Shown: piece by piece, positions 1 through 8,046 of the stretch
Layout of the letters: the number at the start of each line of letters is the position of its first letter
How positions within the stretch are numbered: position 1 is the stretch's first letter
Assembly: GCA_049516835.1 (NCBI GenBank)
Contig: JBEKSR010000032.1
Location: 1 to 39,292, forward strand
Length of the DNA stretch: 39,292 nucleotides
Source of the DNA: Fen-178 sp049516835
GTDB taxonomy: Bacteria > Acidobacteriota > Terriglobia > Bryobacterales > Bryobacteraceae
Direction: 5' to 3'
Position numbers and translations under genes: made by a program
Notes under the pieces: generated by a model
Seen by the model: the letters and a program-made list of their open reading frames with translations, nothing else
What the model was told of the DNA's origin: nothing
The model's database searches: none

Positions 1-1
1 C

Positions 2-1792
2 CAGGCATTGGTCTTCAAGGCCTCGCGCGGCATCGAGGATATCTACGAATTGACCTACATCCGCAAGGACGGCAGCCGCTTTCCGGCTGTCGTGTCGGTT
101 ACGGCGCTGCGCGACGACCAAGACGCCATCATCGGCTACCTGCTGATCGGCACCGATAATTCCGCGCGCAAACAGGTCGAAGCGGAGCAGATGAAGCTCG
201 ATCAGCGCCTGCGCGACCAGCAGTTCTATACCCGCTCTCTGATCGAATCCAACATCGACGCGATCATGACCACCGATCCGGCCGGCATCATCACCGACGT
301 CAACAAGCAGATGGAGGCGCTCACCGGCTGCACGCGCGACGAGCTGATCGGCGCGCCGTTCAAGAACTACTTCACCGATTCGGGGCGGGCCGAGGCGAGC
401 ATCAAGCAGGTGCTGCGCGAGAAGAAGATCACCAACTACGAGCTGACAGCTTGCGCCCGGGACGGCAAGACCACCGTGGTGTCCTACAACGCGACCACCT
501 TCTACGACCGCGACAGGAAACTGCAAGGCGTGTTCGCCGCCGCGCGCGACGTCACCGAGCGCAAACGTCTCGACCAGGCGCTCGAGGAGCAGAACGTCGA
601 GCTGAAGAGAGCCAGGGCCGCGGCGGAAAAAGCCAACATCGCGAAATCGGATTTCCTTTCCAGCATGAGCCATGAGCTTCGCTCGCCGCTCAATGCGATC
701 CTCGGCTTCGCCCAGCTCATCAGTTCCGATTCCCCGCCGCCAACGCCCTCCCAGACGGCAAGCATCGATCAGATTCTCCACGCGGGATGGTATCTACTGG
801 AGCTGATCAACGAAATCCTCGATCTCGCACAGGTCGAGTCCGGAAGGCTTGCGCTGTCGCTGGAACCGACGTCGCTGGCCGAAGTCATGTTCGAATGCCA
901 GGCCATGATCGAGCCGCAGGGGCAGAAGCGCGGCATCAAGATAACCTTTCCCCAGTTCGACCTCCCTTGCTTTGTCAATGCCGATCGGACCCGGTTGAAG
1001 CAGGTTCTCATCAACCTTCTTTCCAACGCGATCAAGTACAACCAGCCGAACGGAACGGTGGTCGTGGACGTGGACCGTGCCGGGAGCACCCCGGAACGCA
1101 TTCGCGTCAGCGTCAAGGACACCGGCGCGGGGTTGCCTCCGGACATGCTGATGCAGCTTTTTCAGCCGTTCAACCGTCTCGGACAAGAGAGGAAGGGTGA
1201 GGAAGGCACGGGCATCGGCCTCGTGATGAGCAAGCGGCTGGTTGAACTGATGGGAGGCGAGATCGGCGTCGAGAGCACTGTCGGGTCGGGTAGTGTGTTC
1301 TGGTTCGAACTGAACTCGGCCGCCGCACCCCAACTTGCGGTTGACAGAGCCGGACCCGCGGCCAAGCCACAAGCGCGGGTTCAGCAGGGCGCGCCGCTGC
1401 GCACACTGCTCTGCGTCGAGGACAACCCGGCTAACCTGATGTTGATCGAGCAACTCGTCGCGCGCCGCCCGGATATGCGCCTGCTGAGTGCGAGAGACGG
1501 AAATCTGGGTATCCAGCTTGCGCGTGACAACCAGCCGGAGGTGATCCTGATGGACATTAATCTGCCTGGCATCAGTGGCATCGAAGCCCTGAAAATCCTT
1601 CGCGAAGACCCGGTAACGGCGCACATTCCCGTGGTGGCCCTCAGTGCGAACGCCATGCCGCGCGACATCGAGAAGGGCCTTCAGGCGGGATTCTTCCGGT
1701 ATCTCACCAAACCAATCAAGGTCAATGAGTTCATGCATACGCTGGACGTGGCCCTGGAATTCGCCCGGCAGGAGGCCGGTCATGCCAAATAA
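2..1792 (+). CDS. PAS hybrid sensor histidine kinase with C-terminal receiver (5' end outside window)
   Basis: The open frame runs in from the left edge, so the start codon and any N-terminal sensor are missing; the TTG at 8 is probably not the real start. Domains in order, numbering from that TTG: the end of one PAS/PAC domain (about 1-60), a full PAS domain (about 75-185), a short coiled coil, HisKA with phosphoacceptor His near 222 in MSHELRSPLN, HATPase_c with N box NLLSNAIKYN, G1 DTGAGLP and G2 GTGIGL (about 325-440), then a receiver (about 470-585) with LCVEDN, LMDINLPG and LTKPIK. It should autophosphorylate and pass phosphate to its own receiver or to a separate regulator. The next gene starts 15 bp downstream and encodes a receiver-phosphatase, so the two probably form one signalling unit. 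The signal sensed cannot be read from the sequence. Confidence 0.93.
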   Translation, partial: QALVFKASRGIEDIYELTYIRKDGSRFPAVVSVTALRDDQDAIIGYLLIGTDNSARKQVEAEQMKLDQRLRDQQFYTRSLIESNIDAIMTTDPAGIITDVNKQMEALTGCTRDELIGAPFKNYFTDSGRAEASIKQVLREKKITNYELTACARDGKTTVVSYNATTFYDRDRKLQGVFAAARDVTERKRLDQALEEQNVELKRARAAAEKANIAKSDFLSSMSHELRSPLNAILGFAQLISSDSPPPTPSQTASIDQILHAGWYLLELINEILDLAQVESGRLALSLEPTSLAEVMFECQAMIEPQGQKRGIKITFPQFDLPCFVNADRTRLKQVLINLLSNAIKYNQPNGTVVVDVDRAGSTPERIRVSVKDTGAGLPPDMLMQLFQPFNRLGQERKGEEGTGIGLVMSKRLVELMGGEIGVESTVGSGSVFWFELNSAAAPQLAVDRAGPAAKPQARVQQGAPLRTLLCVEDNPANLMLIEQLVARRPDMRLLSARDGNLGIQLARDNQPEVILMDINLPGISGIEALKILREDPVTAHIPVVALSANAMPRDIEKGLQAGFFRYLTKPIKVNEFMHTLDVALEFARQEAGHAK

Positions 1793-1807
1793 GCCGGGAC
1801 GAGGGTC

Positions 1808-3031
1808 ATGGTCAGCCCAGCCGACATTCTGAACGCCAGAATCCTGGTGGTTGACGATCTGGAAGCCAATGTCCTTCTGCTCGAGGGCATGCTGCGCATC
1901 GCCGGCTATGCTTCGGTCGAGTCTACGACTGATCCGAACGAGGTCTGCGAACTTCACCGCAAGAACCGCTACTCCCTGATCCTGCTCGATCTCCAGATGC
2001 CCGGCATGGACGGATTCCAGGTGATGGAAGGCCTGAAGGAAATCGAAGAGGACGGCTATCTTCCGGTCCTCGTGATCACCGCGCAGCCGGCTCACAAGCT
2101 GCGCGCTCTCGAGGCCGGCGCCAAAGATTTCGTCGGCAAACCGTTCGACCTGGCCGAGCTGCGCGCGCGCGTTCACAACATTCTGGAAGTGCGGCTGTTG
2201 CACCTGGAAACGAAGAACTACAGCAAAGTGTTGGAAGAGACGGTCCGGGAACTCGAGGCGAGCCGCGAAGTGATTCGTCTGAAAACCCTGGAGGAGCGAA
2301 AGGCGAGCGAGCGCGAATTAGCCTTGGCGCAGGAAACTCAGGAAAGCCTGCTGCCCCGTTCCCTGCCTCAGTTCGAGAATTTTCGCATTCATGCCTTTAA
2401 CAGTCCCACACGCTATGTGGGAGGGGATTTCTACGACTTCCTGCAACTGAGATCGGGGGAATGGATGGGGGTTCTGGCCGATGTCTCCGGCAAGGGGATA
2501 TCCGCGGCCCTATTAAGTTCGATGGTGCTGGGCGCTCTCAGCATGGAGTTTCACTCCGGGACCCAACCGCAGGAGGTCTTGAACCGGGTTAACCGGCTCC
2601 TTTGCGAAAAATCCCTCCCCTTCCAGTTCGTTACGCTCTTTCTCTTTCTCCTGGGCCCGAATGGCATGGGGCAATTCATCAGCGCGGGACATAATCCAGC
2701 CTATTTGTTCCGTTCCGCCACGGGAAAACTCGAAAAGCTGGTTTCCGAGGCCTATATCCTGGGGATGTTCGATTTCGCTTCTTATGAATCCCGCGCCTTC
2801 CGTCTCGACAAAGGAGACATTCTGGTGGTGTGTTCCGACGGCCTTACCGACGCGCAAAACCAGCAGGAAGAAATGTTCGGAGAGAAAAGACTACTCAAGC
2901 TCATTCGGCAAGAGGCCCCCTCGGGAAGTCACGCGCTCGAGCAGACGTTCTTGAAAGCCATTGAGGAATTCACTCAGGGCATGCCGCAAACCGATGACAT
3001 CACCTTCGTGGTCGTCGAAAAATGTCAGTGA
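1808..3031 (+). CDS. Response regulator with PP2C (SpoIIE/RsbU-like) phosphatase output
   Basis: A 407-aa cytoplasmic protein. The N-terminal receiver (about 10-125) has acidic VVDDLE, phosphoacceptor Asp in LLDLQMPGMDGF and Lys in VGKPFD. A helical linker (about 135-190) leads to a PP2C-type SpoIIE domain (about 200-405) with metal-binding aspartates in YVGGDFYDF, LADVSGKG, CSDGLTDA and DDITFVV. Such proteins dephosphorylate an anti-sigma-factor antagonist (STAS) and so free a sigma factor in a partner-switching pathway. No STAS protein or anti-sigma kinase is visible nearby, so the target is inferred only. It starts at an ATG 15 bp after the hybrid kinase, its likely phosphodonor. It converges on the next gene with about 10 bp between stop codons and no evident terminator. 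Confidence 0.93.
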   Translation: MVSPADILNARILVVDDLEANVLLLEGMLRIAGYASVESTTDPNEVCELHRKNRYSLILLDLQMPGMDGFQVMEGLKEIEEDGYLPVLVITAQPAHKLRALEAGAKDFVGKPFDLAELRARVHNILEVRLLHLETKNYSKVLEETVRELEASREVIRLKTLEERKASERELALAQETQESLLPRSLPQFENFRIHAFNSPTRYVGGDFYDFLQLRSGEWMGVLADVSGKGISAALLSSMVLGALSMEFHSGTQPQEVLNRVNRLLCEKSLPFQFVTLFLFLLGPNGMGQFISAGHNPAYLFRSATGKLEKLVSEAYILGMFDFASYESRAFRLDKGDILVVCSDGLTDAQNQQEEMFGEKRLLKLIRQEAPSGSHALEQTFLKAIEEFTQGMPQTDDITFVVVEKCQ

Positions 3032-3041
3032 GATTCGCCAG

Positions 3042-3953
3042 CTACATTACGACCATGAGCGTCAGTCCAACGCCCGGATACCCGCGGTTATATAGGTAGT
3101 ACCCGTCGTCATAATCGATGTAAAGGTCATCGGTGCTGTACCAGTTTTCCGCCCAGGATTCCGGCCAGGGATCCAGGAGCATGAACGAAAAGCCGCCGTA
3201 CGAGAAGCGCGGATAACCCATATAGATCGTGGGGCTGCCCATCCGGAACCAGTGTTGACTCCCGAAAGAGAGACTGAAGCGGTCCTGAGGAATGTAGTAA
3301 CCGCCATAGCCGCCACGCTGCGCCCAGGTGCGATGCTGGCTTGCCCAGCTTTGCGCCCGATTCTGCTGCCATGTACTATGCCCCTGCCAAGCGCCGTGCT
3401 GTGCCCACCCTCGCTGCTGTTGCCACGCGACTGCCTGCTGTTGGGTACGTTGCGGTTGCTGGTGTTGTTGCTGGGCCGGCTGGGAACGTTGTGCCTGCTG
3501 CTGCTGCGGTTGCTGTTGCTGAGGCTGCTGGGCCCGCTGTTGCTGCTGTTGCGGAGGCTGCTGGGCCCGCTGCTGTTGCTGCTGCGGAGGCTGCTGAGCC
3601 CGCTGTTGTTGCTGCTGTTGCGGAGGCTGTTGAGCCCGCTGTTGTTGCTGAGGCTGTTGTGCCCGCTGTTGTTGCTGTTGTTGCTGTTGTTGCTGAGGCT
3701 GTTGTGCCCGCTGTTGTTGCTGTTGTTGCTGTTGTTGCTGAGGCTGTTGTGCCCGCTGTTGTTGGTGTTGCGGGGGCTGCTGGGCCCGCGGCTGTTGCTG
3801 TTGCGGGGGCTGCTGGGCCCGCGGCTGCTGTTGTTGCTTCTGCTGTTGCCCTTCAGGCTTGCCTTGTTTTTGATCGTTCTGCGCGCACGCAAGGCCAATC
3901 GTCCCGAAAAACACGAACAGGGCAGCCGTGCCGATAACTCGAACAAGTTGCAT
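3042..3953 (-). CDS. Exported glutamine-rich repeat protein
   Basis: The start chosen is the ATG at 3953, because a signal peptide follows at once (MQLVRVIGTAALFVFFGTIG, cleavage expected near ACAQ) and GAGGA lies about 9 nt upstream; the open frame extends further back without support. The 303-aa product has a low-complexity middle (about 30-190) of runs of Gln broken by RAQQP, then a Trp/Gln/His-rich stretch, then a Tyr/Gly/Trp-rich globular end with DPWPESWAENWY and DDGYYLYNRGYPGV. The C-terminal part resembles small exported proteins of unknown function seen in Acidobacteria and Proteobacteria. A matrix or envelope role is a guess. A sigma-54-like promoter sits at 3989-4005. The GC-rich Gln codons create a long antisense open frame, which I treat as a shadow. 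Confidence 0.8.
   Translation of the reverse strand: MQLVRVIGTAALFVFFGTIGLACAQNDQKQGKPEGQQQKQQQQPRAQQPPQQQQPRAQQPPQHQQQRAQQPQQQQQQQQQQRAQQPQQQQQQQQQQRAQQPQQQQRAQQPPQQQQQQRAQQPPQQQQQRAQQPPQQQQQRAQQPQQQQPQQQQAQRSQPAQQQHQQPQRTQQQAVAWQQQRGWAQHGAWQGHSTWQQNRAQSWASQHRTWAQRGGYGGYYIPQDRFSLSFGSQHWFRMGSPTIYMGYPRFSYGGFSFMLLDPWPESWAENWYSTDDLYIDYDDGYYLYNRGYPGVGLTLMVVM
3661..3750 (-). repeat. Exact 45-bp tandem duplication inside the Gln-rich gene
   Basis: The 45 bases at 3661-3705 recur without change at 3706-3750, encoding two copies of a 15-residue glutamine block ending in RAQQP. Degenerate copies of the same CAG/CAA pattern flank it from about 3480 to 3850. Exact identity in a tandem array suggests recent slippage and length variation between strains. 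Confidence 0.9.
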
Positions 3954-3988
3954 AGGTACCGTCCTCGGTTGATTTCGTTGGCTAGGTA

Positions 3989-4005
3989 TGCACGCAGACG
4001 GCCAA
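3989..4005 (-). promoter_or_regulatory. Candidate sigma-54 promoter for the Gln-rich protein
   Basis: Read on the minus strand the sequence is TTGGCCGTCTGCGTGCA. It has the -24 GG and -12 GC exactly 10 nt apart and matches TTGGC at the -24 side and TGCA at the -12 side. The GC lies 37 nt from the ATG at 3953, the same spacing as the two near-identical sites at 13443 and 16503. Confidence 0.55.
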
Positions 4006-4244
4006 TGCGCCCTAACCACGTTCCACTGCCTTGGCCGCCTCGGCCTCGGCCCTGGTCTTGTGCACCATCCCATCCGGGTGGTTGGGCGGAAGTGTCGTGA
4101 TTGTGTCTGGGCACGAGCCGGGCCAAGCGCCGGAGACCGCCAGGATGCGGAGATGCGGGGTCGGACGGCACGCGTAGGTGCAGGATTTGCCTTTGGGGAT
4201 GCAAAATTCGGCTGCGCATGGAGGCCGATGGTGTGGCTCCCGGC

Positions 4245-4320
4245 AAGCTTTCAGCGATCAGCGGTCAGCGATCAGCCGCGCCCGTGTGGCTGAAAGCTGA
4301 CCGCTGATCGCTGAAAGCTT
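4245..4320. repeat. Perfect 25-bp inverted repeat with 26-nt loop
   Basis: The left arm 4245-4269 and right arm 4296-4320 are exact reverse complements; each begins or ends with the HindIII-like AAGCTT and is built from repeated TCAGCGATCAGC/GCTGACCGC words. The loop contains a smaller CAGC/GCTG pairing. No T tract follows. It looks like a REP-type or otherwise dispersed palindromic element rather than a terminator. Confidence 0.75.
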
Positions 4321-4770
4321 GAAAAGCAGGCCGGCGAGTGGTCGCGCGCGCTGCGGCATTCCCAGTGCGAAAGTCACGCTGCCACCCGCCTTTAGAAATC
4401 GCCCGCCCAGGCTCGCCCGTAGGGGCTGGCCATCGGATTGCTCCGCATCAGTCGAATTGGTGAAGTTACCTTTCAAGCCTGCCCTCTGCCGCAACTGGCG
4501 AGGGGGAAGAAGAGTGGGCTGTAGCGACAGCGTGCTTGCGGGAGCCGGTTGCTCGATGTTCTATTACCGCTCACTTGACTTTTCCTTGTTTGTTGCCGCA
4601 GAGGGGTTTCTTCGCGGCATGTTTTCATACTGGCCTTTCCGGGGATCACGATTGCGGTAGCCGTCTGGCGTTTCTGGCGAAGGAAGAATAGGACGCGGAC
4701 CTTTCCAGGCACGATTTGACGCAACACTCCAGACGACCCGACGCCGGATCCCAGCCCGAACCCGGGCGAG

Positions 4771-4826
4771 CCGCATCGGCAGCAGCTCTCGCTGGTCCAT
4801 GAGCTGCTCCGATGCGGTTTTTCTTT
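4771..4826 (+). terminator. Strong rho-independent terminator with no annotated gene upstream
   Basis: The left arm 4771-4788 pairs with the right arm 4801-4817 over 17 bp with one bulged C, closing a 12-nt loop, and TTTTTCTTT follows directly. Orientation is rightward. The nearest annotated gene upstream on this strand ends at 3031, with a minus-strand gene between, so the terminator probably belongs to an unannotated transcript. Confidence 0.8.
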
Positions 4827-5061
4827 GGGAGCGGTTTCTGCACTCCGTCCGGCAATAACTGCACGCATCGCGCTGCGCGTGTGTTCCTCAAGGTGCTGAA
4901 GGTGCTGCAAGCACTGCCCTGGAACGACAGTGACGTGCGATGGACCTCGGCATGCTTCTCCTTTCCCGTGTGCGGCCAGCCAGCCAAGGTCTCGAAGGCA
5001 CGGTGCCCGACAGAGCTGCGAGCCGGTCGCACGGATTTTAAAGCATAAGGAGAAGGAGCAG

Positions 5062-5811
5062 ATGAGTATTTTGAAAACAGCAACAACAACGGTGTTCTGC
5101 CTGGCGTTAATGGGCGTGGTCTTTTCACCAGCCGCAAACGCAGACGAGTGGAACAGGAAAACCACGATGACTTTCAGCGGGCCTGTGGAGATTCCGGGAG
5201 TCCACCTCAAGGGGTGGGGGGTGTTGCCAGCCGGCACCTACGTGTTCAAAATCATGGACTCGCTGTCCGATCGCCACATCGTCCAGATCTTCAACGCGGA
5301 CGAAACGCAGATCTACGCCACCATTTTGGCCATCCCGAACTATCGCCTCAGGGCGACTGACAAGACCGTAGTTACTTTCCGGGAGCGGCCGGCAGGCGAG
5401 CCGGAGGCGCTCCGCGCATGGTTCTATCCCGGCAGAAGGTGGGGCGAGGAATTTGTGTACCCGAAGGCGAGAGCAATGGAGTTGGCCAAGGCGACCAACA
5501 CGCCGATTCTCTACACGGAGGCCGATTTGCCGCTGGAGGTCACACAGCCTTTGTTGCCGGTGACCGCACCGGAGGTAGTGCAATTGAAGCAGGTGCCTAT
5601 TAAGGCGATTCAACCCACCGGAGAAGTGGTGGAAGTCGCCGCGGTGGTCACTCCGCCGCCCGCCATCGAGCTCAAGCCGGACACGGCGCCGACACAGATT
5701 GCAGCGGCGCTCCCGCACACAGCGAGTCTGTTGCCATTGATCGCGATGCTCGGACTGCTGGCTTTGGGCCTGGGTTTGGCCTTCCGAATGGTGCAAAAGC
5801 GCGTTCTGTGA
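5062..5811 (+). CDS. Secreted protein with LPxTA-type sortase sorting signal
   Basis: A 249-aa exported protein. The ATG at 5062 follows an excellent AGGAGAAGGAG ribosome site and gives a clear signal peptide (about 1-25, ending ANADEW). The mature part carries a beta-rich domain with LPAGTYVFKI and VQIFNADETQ, of a kind common in Acidobacteria but without known function. The C-terminus has LPHTAS, a hydrophobic helix (about 225-242) and a basic tail ending RMVQKRVL. That is the three-part layout of a sortase substrate. A sortase gene lies two genes downstream, so this protein is probably its client, cleaved between Thr and Ala and joined to an unknown envelope acceptor. The cleavage is inference from the motif. 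Confidence 0.82.
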   Translation: MSILKTATTTVFCLALMGVVFSPAANADEWNRKTTMTFSGPVEIPGVHLKGWGVLPAGTYVFKIMDSLSDRHIVQIFNADETQIYATILAIPNYRLRATDKTVVTFRERPAGEPEALRAWFYPGRRWGEEFVYPKARAMELAKATNTPILYTEADLPLEVTQPLLPVTAPEVVQLKQVPIKAIQPTGEVVEVAAVVTPPPAIELKPDTAPTQIAAALPHTASLLPLIAMLGLLALGLGLAFRMVQKRVL

Positions 5812-5830
5812 CGGCCTTAGTCCGCTACCT

Positions 5831-5853
5831 GGCGCGCCTTTTTGGGGCGCGCC
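5831..5853 (+). other. GC-rich hairpin between substrate and VWA genes
   Basis: Two copies of the self-complementary GGCGCGCC (5831-5838 and 5846-5853) can pair around a TTTTTGG loop. It begins about 20 nt after the stop of the sortase substrate and is not followed by a T tract. It may protect the upstream mRNA end or reduce read-through into the VWA gene rather than terminate fully. Confidence 0.45.
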
Positions 5854-5871
5854 GGCGGCCGGAGAGCAGCT

Positions 5872-6870
5872 ATGAGGAGAGGGCCAGCGAGGGCGGGAGA
5901 GCGCGGCGCGGCGAAAGCCATCGCTCTCCCGACCCTTCTTTTGATTGTCCTGATGGGCTACGCCGGACATCAGACTCCACCGGCGCCACAAGATCGCGAC
6001 TCGGAATCTCTCCGAATCTCGGTGGACGTTGCCCTGGTGGTGTTGCACGCCACCGTGTCCGACCGGCAAGGTGGCTTTGTGTCCAATCTGGGTGAGCGGG
6101 ATTTTGAAGTCTACGAGGACGGTGTACCGCAACCCATCCGGCTCTTCAGGAACGAAGATGTTCCGGTCACCGTGGGACTGGTGGTCGACCACAGCACCAG
6201 CATGCGGCCGAGAATGGCGGAGGTGACCGCCGCCGCCCGGGCCTTCGTGCGGTCCAGCAATCGGCAAGACGAAATGTTCGTCGTCAACTTCAACGAGAGG
6301 GTGTACCTGGGCCTGCCCGGCGCGATCCGATTCACCGACAGCACCGCCGAACTGGAAGACGCCATCGCGGCCACACCTACCAGGGGCATGACGGCTCTTT
6401 ACGACGCCATCGCCAAGGGCCTCGAGCAATTGCAGGCAGGCAGCCGGGACAAGAAAGTGCTGATCGTCGTCAGCGATGGCGGGGACAATGCCAGCGCTCA
6501 CAGCCTGGCCGGAGTCATGAAACTGGCCGGGCAATCCAGCGCCGTCATCTACACCGTAGGTATTTTCCAGGCGGAAAACCCGGAACGCAACCTGGGTGTG
6601 CTTAAAAGCCTGGCACAGGCCACGGGCGGCGAAGCCTTTCTTCCCGACGAGCTTTCCGAAGTGACGGCCATCTGCGAGCGCATCGCCCGCGACATTCGCC
6701 ATCAATACACCATCGGATATGTTCCCATCAACTTGGCTCATGACGGCGCCTATCACGCCATTCGGGTACTGGCGCGGGCCACGGGCCGTCACGACAAGCT
6801 GTCCGTGCGCACGCGCACCGGCTACATAGCGAGCGGCGAACCGCGGCGTGACGATAAGAACGCCCAATGA
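5872..6870 (+). CDS. Exported VWFA-domain protein (acidobacterial VWFA-related family)
   Basis: The start is the ATG at 5872 after GGAGAGC; a longer frame from a TTG lacks support. The 332-aa product has an N-terminal hydrophobic segment (about 17-34, ALPTLLLIVLMGYAG), an SVDVALVVLHATVSDRQG-type beta domain (about 48-95) and a von Willebrand factor A domain (about 100-290) with MIDAS motif DHSTS and a later TPTRGMTALYDA threonine loop. It resembles the VWFA-related family greatly expanded in Acidobacteria, thought to mediate metal-dependent protein binding at the cell surface or in the periplasm. No LPxT motif or C-terminal anchor is present. Its stop overlaps the start of the sortase gene in ATGA, so the two are translationally coupled. 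Confidence 0.88.
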   Translation: MRRGPARAGERGAAKAIALPTLLLIVLMGYAGHQTPPAPQDRDSESLRISVDVALVVLHATVSDRQGGFVSNLGERDFEVYEDGVPQPIRLFRNEDVPVTVGLVVDHSTSMRPRMAEVTAAARAFVRSSNRQDEMFVVNFNERVYLGLPGAIRFTDSTAELEDAIAATPTRGMTALYDAIAKGLEQLQAGSRDKKVLIVVSDGGDNASAHSLAGVMKLAGQSSAVIYTVGIFQAENPERNLGVLKSLAQATGGEAFLPDELSEVTAICERIARDIRHQYTIGYVPINLAHDGAYHAIRVLARATGRHDKLSVRTRTGYIASGEPRRDDKNAQ

Positions 6871-7499
6871 GACTTATATTCAAGAAAGAACCACTCAGGC
6901 GGATGCTGCAGTGGGCTCAACGCGCGCTATTTGCCTGCGCCGTCTTGCTTCTGGGTTATTGCGGATTCGCTCTGGGGGACGCCTGGAATTTCCAGAGGCG
7001 CGAGAGCGGGGAGCTCGACCGCTTGCTGCGCGATCGGCGCATGGCGAGCGAGGGCCCGCCTCAAGCGGAGCCCTCCACTGCCCCGAAGGGCGCGCCCGCC
7101 GCCGCGGGCGGCCTGATCGGCCGCATTGAAATCCCACGGCTGCTCCTTTCCGCGGTGGTCGTCGAAGGGATTGGCAAGACCACTCTCCGGCGCGCGGTCG
7201 GCCACATTCCCGGCACGGCGCTGCCGGGCGAGCCCGGCAACGTGTGCCTCACCGGGCACCGGGACACGTTCTTTCGCCCGCTGAAGGACTTGAAGATCAA
7301 GGACGAGATCCAAGTCTCGACGCTCGAAGGCAATTTCAACTACGAAGTGGAGTCGCTAAGGGTGGTGGAGCCCGACAACGTAGGGGTACTCGCTCCGTCA
7401 GGCAAGAACGTGCTGACGCTGGTGACCTGTTACCCTTTCTATTACGTCGGGCCGGCGCCCCAGCGGTGGATCGTAAGGGCAAAACAGGTGATAAGATAA
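6867..7499 (+). CDS. Sortase (class D-like transpeptidase)
   Basis: A 210-aa type II membrane protein with one N-terminal helix (about 18-38) and an extracytoplasmic sortase domain (about 80-210). Catalytic residues are all visible: His131 in TGHRDTFFR, Cys188 in TLVTCYPF and Arg200 in PQRWIVRA. The TLVTC and YPF context fits class D/E-type sortases. It would cleave an LP/LA-x-T-A/G signal and transfer the protein to an amine acceptor. The ATG overlaps the upstream VWA stop by 4 bp, and the LPHTAS protein two genes upstream is the obvious substrate. Sortases are mostly Gram-positive; in a Gram-negative envelope the acceptor is unknown. Confidence 0.92.
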   Translation: MRLIFKKEPLRRMLQWAQRALFACAVLLLGYCGFALGDAWNFQRRESGELDRLLRDRRMASEGPPQAEPSTAPKGAPAAAGGLIGRIEIPRLLLSAVVVEGIGKTTLRRAVGHIPGTALPGEPGNVCLTGHRDTFFRPLKDLKIKDEIQVSTLEGNFNYEVESLRVVEPDNVGVLAPSGKNVLTLVTCYPFYYVGPAPQRWIVRAKQVIR

Positions 7500-7500
7500 C

Positions 7501-7959
7501 ATGGGTTCTTCGGGGGTAAGCTTGAAACACGCTTCGGTTGTGGGCGTAGCCCGAATCCTGGTCATTGAAGACAACGCCTCGGACGTCTTCCTTCTCGATC
7601 GGGCGCTGAAAAAGCAGGATTTCCCATTTGAACTGGTGCACCTGCTGAACGGAGGCGAAGCCCTCGCCTTCATCCGGCGGCAAGGGGCCTATGCCGAGGC
7701 GGCCATTCCAGACTTGATCCTGATGGACTTAAACCTCTCCAAGTACACTGGCGAAGACATTTTGCGCGAGATTCGGGCGGCAAAACACCTGGCCGGCGTC
7801 CCGGTTTGCGTGTGGAGTTCTTCTCAGTCCCGGCGAGACAAGTCTCTGCTCAAGGACCTCGGAGTTTCCCAATTCATCACCAAGCCTTCAGGTCTTGATC
7901 AATTCATGGAGATCGGCAAAACCATCAAGGATCTGCTCGCAAGTCCCAGTGCCGGCTGA
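7501..7959 (+). CDS. Single-domain response regulator (Rcp1-like)
   Basis: The 152-aa protein is a lone receiver domain. It has the acidic pair in ILVIEDNASD, phosphoacceptor Asp in ILMDLNLSKYTG, Ser/Thr switch in VWSSSQ and Lys in ITKPSG. The sequence HLLNGGEALAFIRRQGAY after the first acidic motif is typical of the Rcp1 subgroup, which takes phosphate from phytochrome-like or PAS kinases and has no DNA-binding output. It starts 1 bp after the sortase stop but functionally goes with the kinases downstream (88 bp gap), which are its likely partners. The downstream DHp domains (HDLQEPL type) are the kind usually paired with Rcp1-like regulators. Confidence 0.88.
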   Translation: MGSSGVSLKHASVVGVARILVIEDNASDVFLLDRALKKQDFPFELVHLLNGGEALAFIRRQGAYAEAAIPDLILMDLNLSKYTGEDILREIRAAKHLAGVPVCVWSSSQSRRDKSLLKDLGVSQFITKPSGLDQFMEIGKTIKDLLASPSAG

Positions 7960-8046
7960 AGGCGCTACAATTCAGTCAGTTGGCTGGCCGCCAGAGTGGC
8001 ATGACGCGTGCTCTGTCGGCCCCGGCGAGAAAGGTAATGGTGGCGC

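Larger units (their letters stand above)
3954..5061. other. Long intergenic region without a convincing gene
   Basis: About 1.1 kb between divergent genes. Beyond the promoter at 3989-4005 it holds a perfect 25-bp inverted repeat (4245-4320) and a strong rightward terminator (4771-4826). Open frames crossing it on both strands are short, have atypical composition and no recognisable domain, so I call none. The terminator implies a rightward transcript between about 4330 and 4826, possibly a small RNA. From 4830 to 5061 there is only the leader of the next gene. Confidence 0.6.

Noticed and set aside
794..2203. Minus-strand open frame of 469 codons opposite the hybrid kinase
   Set aside because: It covers well-conserved kinase and receiver domains on the other strand and shows no domain of its own; open only because of high GC.
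3252..4100. Long plus-strand open frame (282 codons) rich in Leu
   Set aside because: It is the antisense of the CAG/CAA glutamine repeat, which has no stops in that frame; the minus-strand gene has a signal peptide and ribosome site.
4473..5237. Minus-strand frames across the intergenic region and into the sortase substrate gene
   Set aside because: No recognisable domain, no good start, and they run through the strong terminator hairpin and the 5' end of a well-supported gene.
5125..6867. Minus-strand open frame of 580 codons opposite the sortase substrate and VWA genes
   Set aside because: Composition is His/Arg-rich shadow sequence with no motif; the plus-strand genes have signal peptides, MIDAS motif and ribosome sites.
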